From NCBI GenBank assembly GCA_045542415.1, contig JAZQKZ010000029.1, positions 1 to 32,698 on the forward strand: 32,698 nt of DNA, given 5' to 3'. The notes under the pieces were generated by a model. The model saw only the letters and a list, made by a program, of their open reading frames with translations, was not told where the DNA came from and ran no database searches. A program made the position numbers and the translations under genes. This DNA is from UMGS1958 sp045542415. GTDB lineage: Bacteria; Bacillota; Clostridia; UBA1381. Positions 25,239 through 32,698 of the stretch are shown in pieces; position 1 is the first letter of the stretch; each line of letters starts with the position of its first letter.

Positions 25239-26597
25239 ATGGCAATATATGACGTAACAAAATACGGTGTAATAAATGATGGCGAAACAAATAACACCAA
25301 AGCAATCGCCAAAGTAATAGAGCTTGCCGAAGAAAACGGCGGCGGAATAATTTATTTCCCGGCAGGTACTTATATTTCGGGTTCAATCGGATTAAAGAGC
25401 AACATGACTTTGTACCTTGAATCGGGAGCGTTAATTTTAGGAAGTGAAAACAGGGACGATTATCCTATGATTACAAAGGAAATCGTTAAGGGATATACAA
25501 GAGAAGGCCATGCGGCAATGATTTATGCAATCAATGCAGAGAACGTTACCGTAGAGGGTCGCGGTACAATTGACGGCAGAGGCTACAATTGGTGGAACAA
25601 TCCTAAAAATGAACACAGACCGAGAATGTTCCAGACTATTCTTTGTAACAACGTAAGATTAGCAGGAATCACAATAAAGAATTCTCCGATGTGGACGGTT
25701 CATCCGATGTGCTGTACAAACGTAACAATTGACGGAATCACAATCAGAAACCCCTGGGATTCACCGAATACCGACGGTATCAACCCGGAAAGCTGTTCAG
25801 GAGTACATATCTCAAACTGTACGGTAGATGTGGGTGATGACTGTCTTACATTGAAGTCAGGTACAGAGGATGATGAGCTTCAGAAGCAGTATCCGTGTGA
25901 AAATATCGTTGTTACTAATTGTACTATGCTCAACGGTCACGGCGGCGTGGTTATCGGTTCAGAAATGAGTGGCGGAGTTAAGAACGTTACAATTTCAAAC
26001 TGTGTATTCAACGGTACTGACAGAGGTATCAGAGTAAAGACAAGACGTAAGAGAGGCGGATGCGTTGAAGACATCTTAATAAACAATATTATGATGACCA
26101 ATGTGTTTGCACCGATTACCGTAAACGGATATTATCAGTGCGGAGGCACAAGTCCGGATGATATGGAGCTGTTCAGCCTTGAAAAGCTTCCGGTAGCCGA
26201 TGATGTTCCGGTAATGAAGAATATTATAATTTCAAATGTAAGAGCAACAAAGGCAACTGCATCAGCAGGCTTTATATACGGTATTCCGGAGTCACCGGTT
26301 GAGGGCTTGAGAATCAGCAACTATTCAGTTGAAATGATTGAAACAGATGAGGAGCTTAAGGACAAGCCGATTATGGCATGGCATATCGAAAAGACAGCCG
26401 GCACAGGACTTTACTGTTGCTTCTGTAAGGATGTAACCTTTGATAATGTATCAATCAAGGTTGTAAAGGGTCCGGCAGTCAAGATTGAAAAGTCAGAGGA
26501 TATCAGACTTTCGGGAATCAGCGTTATCGGCGGAGACGGCGTAAGCGAAACTATTGATTGCAGCAATATAGTACTCAATAATGAAAAAATTGGATAA
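25239..26597 (+). CDS. GH28 polygalacturonase-type glycoside hydrolase, cytoplasmic
   Basis: 452 residues, AAAGGAG before the start, no signal peptide. GH28 enzymes hydrolyse alpha-1,4-galacturonan on a right-handed beta-helix. All four family signatures are present: NTDG with D179, DD at 200-201 (VGDDCLTLKSG), GHG with H234 (NGHGGVVIGSEMSGG), and R265/K267 in the RVK form of the usual RIK. The N-terminus (YGVINDGETNNTKAIAKVIE) is the usual pectate-lyase-superfamily start. Location inside the cell suggests an exo-acting enzyme that releases galacturonate, or a rhamnogalacturonan-derived unit, from imported oligosaccharides, feeding UxaC. It opens the catabolic block with uxaB 66 bases on. Family certain; exact linkage not. 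Confidence 0.92.
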   Translation: MAIYDVTKYGVINDGETNNTKAIAKVIELAEENGGGIIYFPAGTYISGSIGLKSNMTLYLESGALILGSENRDDYPMITKEIVKGYTREGHAAMIYAINAENVTVEGRGTIDGRGYNWWNNPKNEHRPRMFQTILCNNVRLAGITIKNSPMWTVHPMCCTNVTIDGITIRNPWDSPNTDGINPESCSGVHISNCTVDVGDDCLTLKSGTEDDELQKQYPCENIVVTNCTMLNGHGGVVIGSEMSGGVKNVTISNCVFNGTDRGIRVKTRRKRGGCVEDILINNIMMTNVFAPITVNGYYQCGGTSPDDMELFSLEKLPVADDVPVMKNIIISNVRATKATASAGFIYGIPESPVEGLRISNYSVEMIETDEELKDKPIMAWHIEKTAGTGLYCCFCKDVTFDNVSIKVVKGPAVKIEKSEDIRLSGISVIGGDGVSETIDCSNIVLNNEKIG

Positions 26598-26663
26598 TGA
26601 CATTTTAGCTTTTATGTGATAGAATTATCGTGAGTGTTGGTATTCACGAAAGGAGATATTATA

Positions 26664-28031
26664 ATGGAAAGATTAAAGAGAACATCACCCTGTACATTAA
26701 CTGAAAAGGTAATGCAGTTCGGTGAGGGAAACTTTTTAAGAGGCTTTGTTGACTGGATGATCGACAGACTCAACAAGGAAGCTGACTGGAACGGCGGCGT
26801 GGTACTTGTTCAGCCGTTGCCGCAGGGCCTTTGCGACATGATAAACGAGCAGGACGGTTTATATGACCTTTATTTAAGAGGTTTGCAGAACGGTGAAAGA
26901 GTAGAAGAAACAAGAGTAGTAGAGTGTGTAACACGCTGTATCAACCCGTTTGCAGATACTGATGCTTACTTTGAAATGGCAAAGAATCCGGAGCTGAGAT
27001 TCATCGTTTCAAATACAACAGAGGCAGGTATAGAATACAGAGCCGGTGAGAATGCAGATGATTTTGCCGGAACTACTTTCCCGGGCAGATTAGCAATGTT
27101 CATGAAGAAGCGTTTTGACTTGGGCTTACCGGGATTTGTATTACTCCCGTGCGAGCTTATCGACAAGAACGGCGACTGCTTAAAGGAGTGTATCTTAAAG
27201 TACGCTGCTGACTGGAATTATGGCGATGATTTCATAAAATGGGTAAATGAAGAGAACCACTTCACAAATACTTTGGTTGACAGAATCGTTACAGGTTATC
27301 CGAGAGAGACAGCCAAGGAGATGGAAGAAAGCTTCGGACATCTTGACAATGTAATTGATACAGCCGAGATTTTCCACTTATGGGTAATCGAGGGTGATAA
27401 GAAGTATGCTGAGGAAATCCCGTTCCATAAGTACGGCATGAACGTTTTATGGACAGATGATGTAACACCGTACAAGAAGCGTAAGGTTAGAATCTTAAAC
27501 GGTGCGCATACAATGATGGTTTTAGCAGCAAGACTTGCAGGTCTTGAGACTGTGGGCGAGGCTATGGAGGATGAGCTTGTTTATAAGTTCATGTACAAGG
27601 GTATCTTTGATGAGATTATCCCGACGCTTGATCTTCCGAAAGAAGAGCTTACTCAGTTTGCAAATGATGTAATTGAGCGTTTTAAGAATCCGTTTATCAA
27701 GCATTACTTATTAAGTATTGCTTTAAACTCAGTATCAAAGTTCAAGGTAAGAGACTTACCGTCGCTTTTGGGATATATTGAGGAATTTGGTAAGGAACCG
27801 GCATGTCTCGTGTTCTCGCTTGCAGCACTTATTAAGTTCTACAAGGGTGATGAGGCTAATGATGATGCACAGGTTATGGAATTTATGAAGAATGCATCGA
27901 TTGCCCAAATTCTTGCAAGCACAGACTGTTGGGGACAGGACTTGACAGCTCTTCTTCCGTCAGTAGAAAAGTATTGCGATATGATTGATACAATGGGTAT
28001 CAGAGAGGCAATGAAGACAGTTGTAGAATAA
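26664..28031 (+). CDS. uxaB: Tagaturonate reductase (altronate oxidoreductase)
   Basis: 455 residues from the ATG at 26664, chosen because AAAGGAG lies 9 bases upstream. A GTG at 26634 in the same frame has no such site. The enzyme reduces D-tagaturonate to D-altronate with NADH in the cytoplasm, step two of galacturonate breakdown. It belongs to the long-chain mannitol dehydrogenase family: the N-terminal nucleotide-binding part starts VMQFGEGNFLRGFVDWMID, a middle part has FIVSNTTEAGI, and the C-terminal domain has the conserved KVRILNGAHTMM with the active-site region. UxaB is preferred over the mannonate enzyme UxuB because uxaA follows directly. The gene ends just before a strong terminator. 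Confidence 0.94.
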   Translation: MERLKRTSPCTLTEKVMQFGEGNFLRGFVDWMIDRLNKEADWNGGVVLVQPLPQGLCDMINEQDGLYDLYLRGLQNGERVEETRVVECVTRCINPFADTDAYFEMAKNPELRFIVSNTTEAGIEYRAGENADDFAGTTFPGRLAMFMKKRFDLGLPGFVLLPCELIDKNGDCLKECILKYAADWNYGDDFIKWVNEENHFTNTLVDRIVTGYPRETAKEMEESFGHLDNVIDTAEIFHLWVIEGDKKYAEEIPFHKYGMNVLWTDDVTPYKKRKVRILNGAHTMMVLAARLAGLETVGEAMEDELVYKFMYKGIFDEIIPTLDLPKEELTQFANDVIERFKNPFIKHYLLSIALNSVSKFKVRDLPSLLGYIEEFGKEPACLVFSLAALIKFYKGDEANDDAQVMEFMKNASIAQILASTDCWGQDLTALLPSVEKYCDMIDTMGIREAMKTVVE

Positions 28032-28039
28032 GAGTAAAT

Positions 28040-28089
28040 GCTCCGCCGGAACGGACGCTCGAAAGGCGGACGGTCGGCGGGGCTTTTTT
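28040..28089 (+). terminator. Terminator between uxaB and uxaA
   Basis: Arms GCTCCGCCG and CGGCGGGGC (28040-28048 with 28075-28083, one G-T pair) with additional pairing inside, followed by six T. It interrupts two consecutive steps of one pathway. I could not place a promoter in the 59 bases left before uxaA. Confidence 0.85.
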
Positions 28090-28148
28090 GAACGCAAATA
28101 ATCAGCGGTACTGACTGAATTTTTGTGTTTGTGTCAGAGGAGAGAATA

Positions 28149-29561
28149 ATGAAAGAATTAATCATAAACGAACGTGACAATGTTGCGGTAATGCTTGAGG
28201 GTGAATTAAGAGGTCATAAAAAAGCTCTCAGAGATATCAAGGCAGGCGAGGATATTATAAAGTACGGATACAGCATAGGTCATGCTTTAGAGGATATCAA
28301 GGCAGGCGAGCATGTTCATACACATAATATCAAGACTAATTTAAGCGGTACTTTAGAGTATGAGTATAACCGTACAGGCTATGAGTTAAAGGATGTTCCT
28401 AAGCGTACATTCATGGGCTATGTCCGTGAGGACGGCAGTGTGGGTATCAGAAATGAAATCTGGATTGTCAATACAGTAGGCTGTGTAAACAAGACCTCGG
28501 AAATTTTAGCAAGAGAGGCTACAAAACTTTACGGCGACAAGGTTGACGGAATATTTAACTTTGTTCATCCGTTCGGATGTTCACAGCTCGGTGATGACCA
28601 GAGTACAACACAGGCTATCTTAAAGGGTATGGTAAATCACCCGAATGCAGCAGGTGTGCTTGTTCTCGGTCTTGGCTGTGAAAACAATAACATGGCAGTA
28701 TTCAAGCCGTTGTTGGGTGACGTGAACGAGAAGAGAGTAAAGTTCTTAATAACTCAGGAGCATGATGACGAAATCGGCGAGGCTTTAAAGCTTATCGGCG
28801 AATTGGTTGAATATGCACAGACCTTCAAGCGTGAGGAATGTGACCTTTCAAAGCTTGTTATAGGCTTGAAGTGCGGCGGTTCGGACGGTTTCAGCGGACT
28901 TACTGCAAATCCGCTTATCGGACGTGTATCGGATAAGGTAATAGCAGCAGGCGGAAGTACAATTCTTACAGAGGTTCCTGAAATGTTTGGTGCAGAAACC
29001 ATTCTTATGGACAGAGCAACGGATGAGAATGTATTTAACAAGGTTGTTGCACTCATAAATGACTTTAAGGAATACTTTATGCGATATAATCAGGTAGTGT
29101 ATGAAAATCCGTCACCGGGTAATAAAAAGGGCGGTATCACAACTCTTGAGGATAAGTCATTAGGATGCGTGCAGAAGTCGGGAAGTGCGGATGTTGTTGA
29201 CGTAATTGCAATCGGCGAGCATGTGAAGAAGCAGGGCTTAAATCTCTTGACAGGTCCGGGTAATGATATTGTTGCAGTAACGAACTTAACTGCATCGGGA
29301 TGTCATATGATTTTATTCTCGACAGGCAGAGGTACTCCGGTAGGCGCACCTGTCCCGACAGTTAAGGTTGCGACAAACAGTGATCTGGCAAACAGAAAGC
29401 CGCACTGGATTGACTTCAATGCAGGTCCGATTATTGAGGGCAATGATTTAACCGATGAAATGCTTGATTATATTATCAGCGTTGCTAACGGCGAGCTGAC
29501 CAATAATGAAAAGAATGGATATAGAGAAATATCGATTTTCAAAGACGGCGTAACTCTCTAA
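28149..29561 (+). CDS. uxaA: Altronate dehydratase
   Basis: 470 residues from the ATG at 28149 (GAGGAG site just before it; the frame is open from 28125). It dehydrates D-altronate to 2-keto-3-deoxy-D-gluconate, step three of the galacturonate route. The full-length two-part form is present: an N-terminal SAF domain (about 1-90, with GHALEDIKAGEHVHTHN), then the catalytic part beginning GYVREDGSVGIRNEIW. Conserved cysteines occur in VNTVGCVN, PFGCSQLGDDQ, LGLGCENNNMA and GLKCGGSDGFSGLTANP, fitting the metal dependence of the family. Length is near the roughly 495 of the E. coli enzyme. A structured repeat starts at the base after its stop codon. Confidence 0.95.
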   Translation: MKELIINERDNVAVMLEGELRGHKKALRDIKAGEDIIKYGYSIGHALEDIKAGEHVHTHNIKTNLSGTLEYEYNRTGYELKDVPKRTFMGYVREDGSVGIRNEIWIVNTVGCVNKTSEILAREATKLYGDKVDGIFNFVHPFGCSQLGDDQSTTQAILKGMVNHPNAAGVLVLGLGCENNNMAVFKPLLGDVNEKRVKFLITQEHDDEIGEALKLIGELVEYAQTFKREECDLSKLVIGLKCGGSDGFSGLTANPLIGRVSDKVIAAGGSTILTEVPEMFGAETILMDRATDENVFNKVVALINDFKEYFMRYNQVVYENPSPGNKKGGITTLEDKSLGCVQKSGSADVVDVIAIGEHVKKQGLNLLTGPGNDIVAVTNLTASGCHMILFSTGRGTPVGAPVPTVKVATNSDLANRKPHWIDFNAGPIIEGNDLTDEMLDYIISVANGELTNNEKNGYREISIFKDGVTL

Positions 29562-29655
29562 GGCTGAATAAATTTTAGTGTCTCACGACTCTTCGAGGCT
29601 CGGAGTATCCGCCGTCGCCTCGGCGAGCAGCAATCTGCAAAAATTTCTTGCAGCC
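29562..29655. repeat. Structured intergenic repeat, copy C
   Basis: It starts immediately after the uxaA stop with the same GGCTGAATAAATTT as copy B and ends with the same AAATTTCTTGCAGCC. The central stem is wholly different in sequence: CTCTTCGAGGC (29590-29600 region) pairs with GCCTCGGCGAG (29616-29626 region). The core CGGAGTATCCGCCGT and the trailing GCAATCTGC are kept. Here TT is on the left and GC on the right of the stem mismatch, the reverse of copies A and B. Confidence 0.85.
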
Positions 29656-29707
29656 TTGGGCACAGACTTTTATATAAAAAATGCTATGGCATTTGGAGGA
29701 AAATAAA

Positions 29708-31234
29708 ATGGATTTAAAAGGTAAATGGGTAAGTGATTTAGGTAATGGCTATTTCAAGAACCCGGTATTATATGCAGACTACAGTGACCCGGATGTAATT
29801 CGTGTGGGAGATGACTTTTACATGACAGCGTCAACATTCACATATGTTCCGGGACTTCCGATTCTTCATTCAAAGGATCTGGTAAACTGGGAGCTTATCA
29901 ATTACGCGGTAAAGGAATTACAGCCCAGATATAACAAGCCGGTTCACGGCTGCGGTGTGTGGGCACCGTCAATCAGATATCATGAAGGCAGATTTTTCAT
30001 CTACTACGGTGATCCGGATCTGGGTATCATGGTAACATATACAGACGATATTTACGGTGAGTGGAGTCCGGTTAAGTGTATCAAGGAGGGCAAGGGTCTG
30101 ATTGATACATGTCCGTTATGGGATGATGACGGCAGAGCATATATTGTTCACGGCTATGCAAAGAGCCGTTGCGGATTCAAGAGTAAGATAGGCTTATTCG
30201 AGATGACACCGGACGGACTGGAGATTATTTCAGAGGATAAGTTCATCTTCGACGGAACAATCTCACACCCGACAATCGAGGGCCCGAAGTTCTATAAGAG
30301 AAACGGTTACTACTACATTATGTCACCGGCAGGCGGCGTTCCGACCGGCTGGGAGGTAATCTTACGTTCAAAGAATGTTGACGGTCCGTATGAGGACAGA
30401 ATAGTATTAAGACAGGGTAACACAGATATAAACGGCCCGCACCAGGGCGGCTGGGTAGAGCTTGAAAGCGGCGAAAACTATTTCATGCACTTCCAGGACT
30501 TAGAGGTTTATGGACGTATAGCACATATTCAGCCGGTTGAGTGGATTAACGACTGGCCGGTAATGGGACAGAATGCTGATTCAGGACTTTGCGGAGAGCC
30601 GGTTAAGGTTATGAAGAAGCCGAATGTAGGCAAGGAGTATCCGGTGAGTGTAATCGCACAGTCGGATGATTTCAAGAACGGACTTGGCTTACAGTGGCAG
30701 TGGCAGGCGAATAACAAGGCAGAGTGGTATGAATGCAAGGACGGCGTGTTAAAGCTCAACGGCTGTAACACAGCAGACACAATGTGGATGATGCCCAATG
30801 TCTTGACACAGCTCTGGCAGTCACCGTCAATGACAACAACAGTTAAGGTAAGTATGCCAAAGGGCTGCGGCAATTCAAAGGCTGCGTTAGGTGTTGTAGG
30901 TCTGAAATATGGATACATCGCGTTAAGAAATGACGGCACGGTTGAGTTCGTAAAGGGCGAGGTTACAAATTCGGCGGCAGATACTGCAAAGGAAGCTGTT
31001 ATAACAGAGAAGATTATAACAGATACAGAGTGTTATTTAAGATGCGAAATCATAGGCAGAGAAAATGCAATGGATTGCGTATGCCGTTGCTCATACAGTA
31101 CAGACGGTAAGATTTTCACATATATGGGCGAGTTCCTTCCGATGCAGGGCAAGTGGGTTGGTGCAAAGCATGCAATCTTCTGCATGGGTGAAGAGGGAAC
31201 GTATGCAGAGTTCGAGAACTTTGTGGTGGATTAA
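29708..31234 (+). CDS. GH43-family arabinofuranosidase/xylosidase, cytoplasmic
   Basis: 508 residues from the ATG at 29708, which follows TTGGAGGAAAATAAA (the frame is open from 29681). No signal peptide. The five-bladed propeller (about 18-310) shows the three GH43 acidic residues: D27 in YSDPDVIR, D133 in LIDTCPLWDDDG, and E191 in TIEGPKFYK. Further family marks are STFTYVPGLPILHSKDLVNW and YYYIMSPAGGVPTGWE. The C-terminal 190 residues form a beta-sandwich as in GH43 enzymes with an accessory domain. It probably removes arabinose or xylose from imported pectic oligosaccharides. Which sugar it takes cannot be read from the sequence. The gene follows repeat copy C and precedes a different inverted repeat. 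Confidence 0.9.
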   Translation: MDLKGKWVSDLGNGYFKNPVLYADYSDPDVIRVGDDFYMTASTFTYVPGLPILHSKDLVNWELINYAVKELQPRYNKPVHGCGVWAPSIRYHEGRFFIYYGDPDLGIMVTYTDDIYGEWSPVKCIKEGKGLIDTCPLWDDDGRAYIVHGYAKSRCGFKSKIGLFEMTPDGLEIISEDKFIFDGTISHPTIEGPKFYKRNGYYYIMSPAGGVPTGWEVILRSKNVDGPYEDRIVLRQGNTDINGPHQGGWVELESGENYFMHFQDLEVYGRIAHIQPVEWINDWPVMGQNADSGLCGEPVKVMKKPNVGKEYPVSVIAQSDDFKNGLGLQWQWQANNKAEWYECKDGVLKLNGCNTADTMWMMPNVLTQLWQSPSMTTTVKVSMPKGCGNSKAALGVVGLKYGYIALRNDGTVEFVKGEVTNSAADTAKEAVITEKIITDTECYLRCEIIGRENAMDCVCRCSYSTDGKIFTYMGEFLPMQGKWVGAKHAIFCMGEEGTYAEFENFVVD

Positions 31235-31269
31235 ATTTGGTTGATTTTGAATTGATTTGAAATTATGGT

Positions 31270-31344
31270 TGTAGGGGCGATTCAAGAATCGCCCGCTGAC
31301 GATACACCAAGTCTGAAAAGGTTGATTAGTGAATTGCCCCTACA
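31270..31344. repeat. 75-base inverted repeat with GTAGGGGC ends
   Basis: TGTAGGGGCGATTC (31270-31283) pairs with GAATTGCCCCTACA (31331-31344), one G-T pair. A second, competing hairpin is nested at the left end (GGGCGATT / AATCGCCC, 31275-31294). Short palindromes with GTAGGGGC ends recur in many Firmicutes genomes, as far as I recall. It lies in the gap between GH43 and GH105. Confidence 0.75.
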
Positions 31345-31386
31345 GATTTATTATGAAATCAAGCAAGATATAAGGAGAAAATAAAA

Positions 31387-32487
31387 ATGGCAAAGGTTTT
31401 AATGGAAACAGCAAAAAAGATGTGTAATGCCGTGATGAAGGATTTTCCGGGCATTATCATCAAGAAGTGGCAGTACGATGCAGGACTTTGTCTTGTAGGC
31501 TTTGATGCAATGTACAAGGAGACAGGCAACAAGGAATACAACGATTATATCCACGCATTCTTTGATTATTTCATCCACGATGACGGTACAATTGAGACAT
31601 ATAACCCTGAAGTAAAGAATATCGACCACATCAACTGCGGTAAGAATTTATTCCTTCTTTTAGAGGAAACAGGTGATGAAAAGTATGCAAAGGCAATTGA
31701 ACTTTTGGCATCACAGCTGAAAATTCAGCCAAAAACTCCGTCGGGAGCATATTGGCACAAGAACATATACCCGAATCAGGTATGGCTTGACGGAATATTT
31801 ATGGGCGAGCCGTTCAGTGCAAGATATGCAAAGGAGTTCAATCATCCGGAGAAGTTTGATGAGATTTTGACTCAGTTTGTAGTAGCTGAAAAGAGTACAT
31901 ACGAGCCGAGATGCGGATTGTATGCACATGCTTGTGACGAGTCAAAGCAGATGTTCTGGGCAGATAAGAACACAGGTAGATCATTAAATGTATGGGGCAG
32001 ATCAGTTGGTTGGTTCTGTATGGCAATAGTTGATACGCTTGACTTCATTCCGGAGGACAGAGCTGATATAAGAGAACAGCTTGTTGCAATGTTTAACAAG
32101 GTTATCTCAAATGTTGTGAAGTATCAGGATAAGGACGGAGTATGGCTCCAGGTTCTTGATTGCAGCAGAAGCGATAACTATCAGGAGGCTACATGTACCT
32201 GTCAGTTTGCATATGCAATGAATAAGGCAATTAAGAACGGTTATATTGATGCAGAGACATACAAGCCGTACTTAAAGAAGGCTGTTGACGGTATCATGAA
32301 CGTATTTATCCGTGAGGACGGAGATAATGTATATCTGACAAACTGCTGTGCAGTTGCAGGATTAGGTCCTGATGATAATACAAGACGTGATGGTACGCTT
32401 GATTACTATTTCAGCGAGCCGATAAGAGAGAACGATTTCAAGGGTGTTGGCCCGTTCCTGATTATGGCAACTGAATACGAAGCATAA
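31387..32487 (+). CDS. GH105 unsaturated galacturonyl (rhamnogalacturonyl) hydrolase
   Basis: 366 residues, normal for GH105 (YteR/YesR group), with AAGGAG before the start and no signal peptide. The enzyme removes the 4,5-unsaturated galacturonate that lyases leave at the non-reducing end, acting inside the cell on imported fragments. The alpha/alpha-barrel family is shown by DHINCGKNLFLLLEETGD, the NQVWLDGIFMGEPF motif with the likely catalytic aspartate D135, GRSLNVWGRSVGWFCMAIVD, and EATCTCQFAYAMNKAI, followed by a C-terminal GVGPFLIMATEYE. Its presence ties the cluster to lyase products made by the two PL1 enzymes. The released unsaturated uronate would need KduI/KduD, which are not in the window. 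It is the last gene before two hairpins. Confidence 0.92.
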   Translation: MAKVLMETAKKMCNAVMKDFPGIIIKKWQYDAGLCLVGFDAMYKETGNKEYNDYIHAFFDYFIHDDGTIETYNPEVKNIDHINCGKNLFLLLEETGDEKYAKAIELLASQLKIQPKTPSGAYWHKNIYPNQVWLDGIFMGEPFSARYAKEFNHPEKFDEILTQFVVAEKSTYEPRCGLYAHACDESKQMFWADKNTGRSLNVWGRSVGWFCMAIVDTLDFIPEDRADIREQLVAMFNKVISNVVKYQDKDGVWLQVLDCSRSDNYQEATCTCQFAYAMNKAIKNGYIDAETYKPYLKKAVDGIMNVFIREDGDNVYLTNCCAVAGLGPDDNTRRDGTLDYYFSEPIRENDFKGVGPFLIMATEYEA

Positions 32488-32489
32488 AA

Positions 32490-32519
32490 CTGAGAGGTCG
32501 GATTGCTCCGACCTCTCAG
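32490..32519 (+). terminator. Hairpin directly after the GH105 gene
   Basis: A perfect 13-bp stem (32490-32502 with 32507-32519, arm CTGAGAGGTCGGA), loop TTGC, 3 bases after the stop codon. No T tract follows, so termination may depend on the next hairpin. Confidence 0.65.
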
Positions 32520-32587
32520 ACCATCGACAAATTGGTCAGACCACGCATAATGGTTTGATAAAAATCAAAAATTTATTTTCTTTTGCG

Positions 32588-32633
32588 AACGGCGGGCGTC
32601 CCATCGAGGAACGCCCGCCGTTATGCGTTTTTT
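32588..32633 (+). terminator. Terminator at the end of the catabolic block
   Basis: A perfect 12-bp stem AACGGCGGGCGT / ACGCCCGCCGTT (32588-32599 with 32611-32622), 11-base loop, then ATGCG and six T. The T-run leads straight into repeat copy D. Confidence 0.7.
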
Positions 32634-32634
32634 A

Positions 32635-32682
32635 CGAAAAGAAACTCTAACGTACCCATGTACGCCTACGAGTTCCTTTTCG
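32635..32682. repeat. Structured intergenic repeat, copy D
   Basis: Arms CGAAAAGAAACTC (32635-32647) and GAGTTCCTTTTCG (32670-32682) pair with one mismatch around CGTAC-CCAT-GTACG (32651-32664). The tip and following GCC match copies A and B although the arms do not, and AAAATCTGC follows the stem as a variant of the AATCTGC seen in the other copies. Confidence 0.7.
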
Positions 32683-32698
32683 CAAAATCTGCCCTAAT

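Overview
The window reads as a pectin and galacturonan utilisation locus from a Gram-positive member of the Clostridia. The grounds are strong GGAGG-type ribosome binding sites, an LplB/YtcP/YtcQ-type sugar transporter with a lipoprotein binding subunit, SLH-domain (S-layer anchored) surface proteins, and moderate-to-low GC with strong use of ACA, TCA and GTA codons. SLH-anchored pectate lyases resemble what is known from gut pectin specialists such as Monoglobus; that placement is an inference, not something the sequence proves. All genes but one are on the + strand.

Layout. Positions 1-711 are non-coding and rich in hairpins. A divergent AraC-family regulator (712-1545, minus strand) faces uxaC (1824-3218) across a 278-bp control region with a good promoter and a composite palindrome. 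A 1412-residue secreted PL1 pectate lyase (3282-7520) follows a terminator-like hairpin. The transporter block is two permeases (7958-8962, 8984-9886), a 104-bp tandem repeat, then the binding lipoprotein (10197-11936). Next comes a surface block: a 2085-residue PL1 lyase with three C-terminal SLH domains (12103-18360), a 907-residue protein with N-terminal SLH-like repeats (18460-21183), and a 1245-residue SLH-anchored protein with no visible catalytic domain (21199-24936). The last block is cytoplasmic: GH28 (25239-26597), tagaturonate reductase uxaB (26664-28031), altronate dehydratase uxaA (28149-29561), GH43 (29708-31234) and GH105 (31387-32487).

How it works together (inference from families). 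Secreted and wall-bound PL1 lyases cut homogalacturonan outside the cell. The catalytically empty SLH protein may hold substrate at the surface. The ABC transporter imports oligogalacturonides. GH105 removes the unsaturated end unit, GH28 releases galacturonate, and GH43 trims arabinose or xylose side groups. UxaC, UxaB and UxaA take D-galacturonate through tagaturonate and altronate to 2-keto-3-deoxygluconate. KDG kinase and aldolase, KduI/KduD and the transporter ATPase are not in this window.

The most unusual non-coding signal is a family of structured intergenic repeats, found after the permease, the empty SLH protein, uxaA, and at the right edge. Their arms differ in sequence between copies but keep pairing, and three of the four start at or just after a stop codon. 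No tRNA, rRNA, CRISPR array, transposase or phage gene was recognised.
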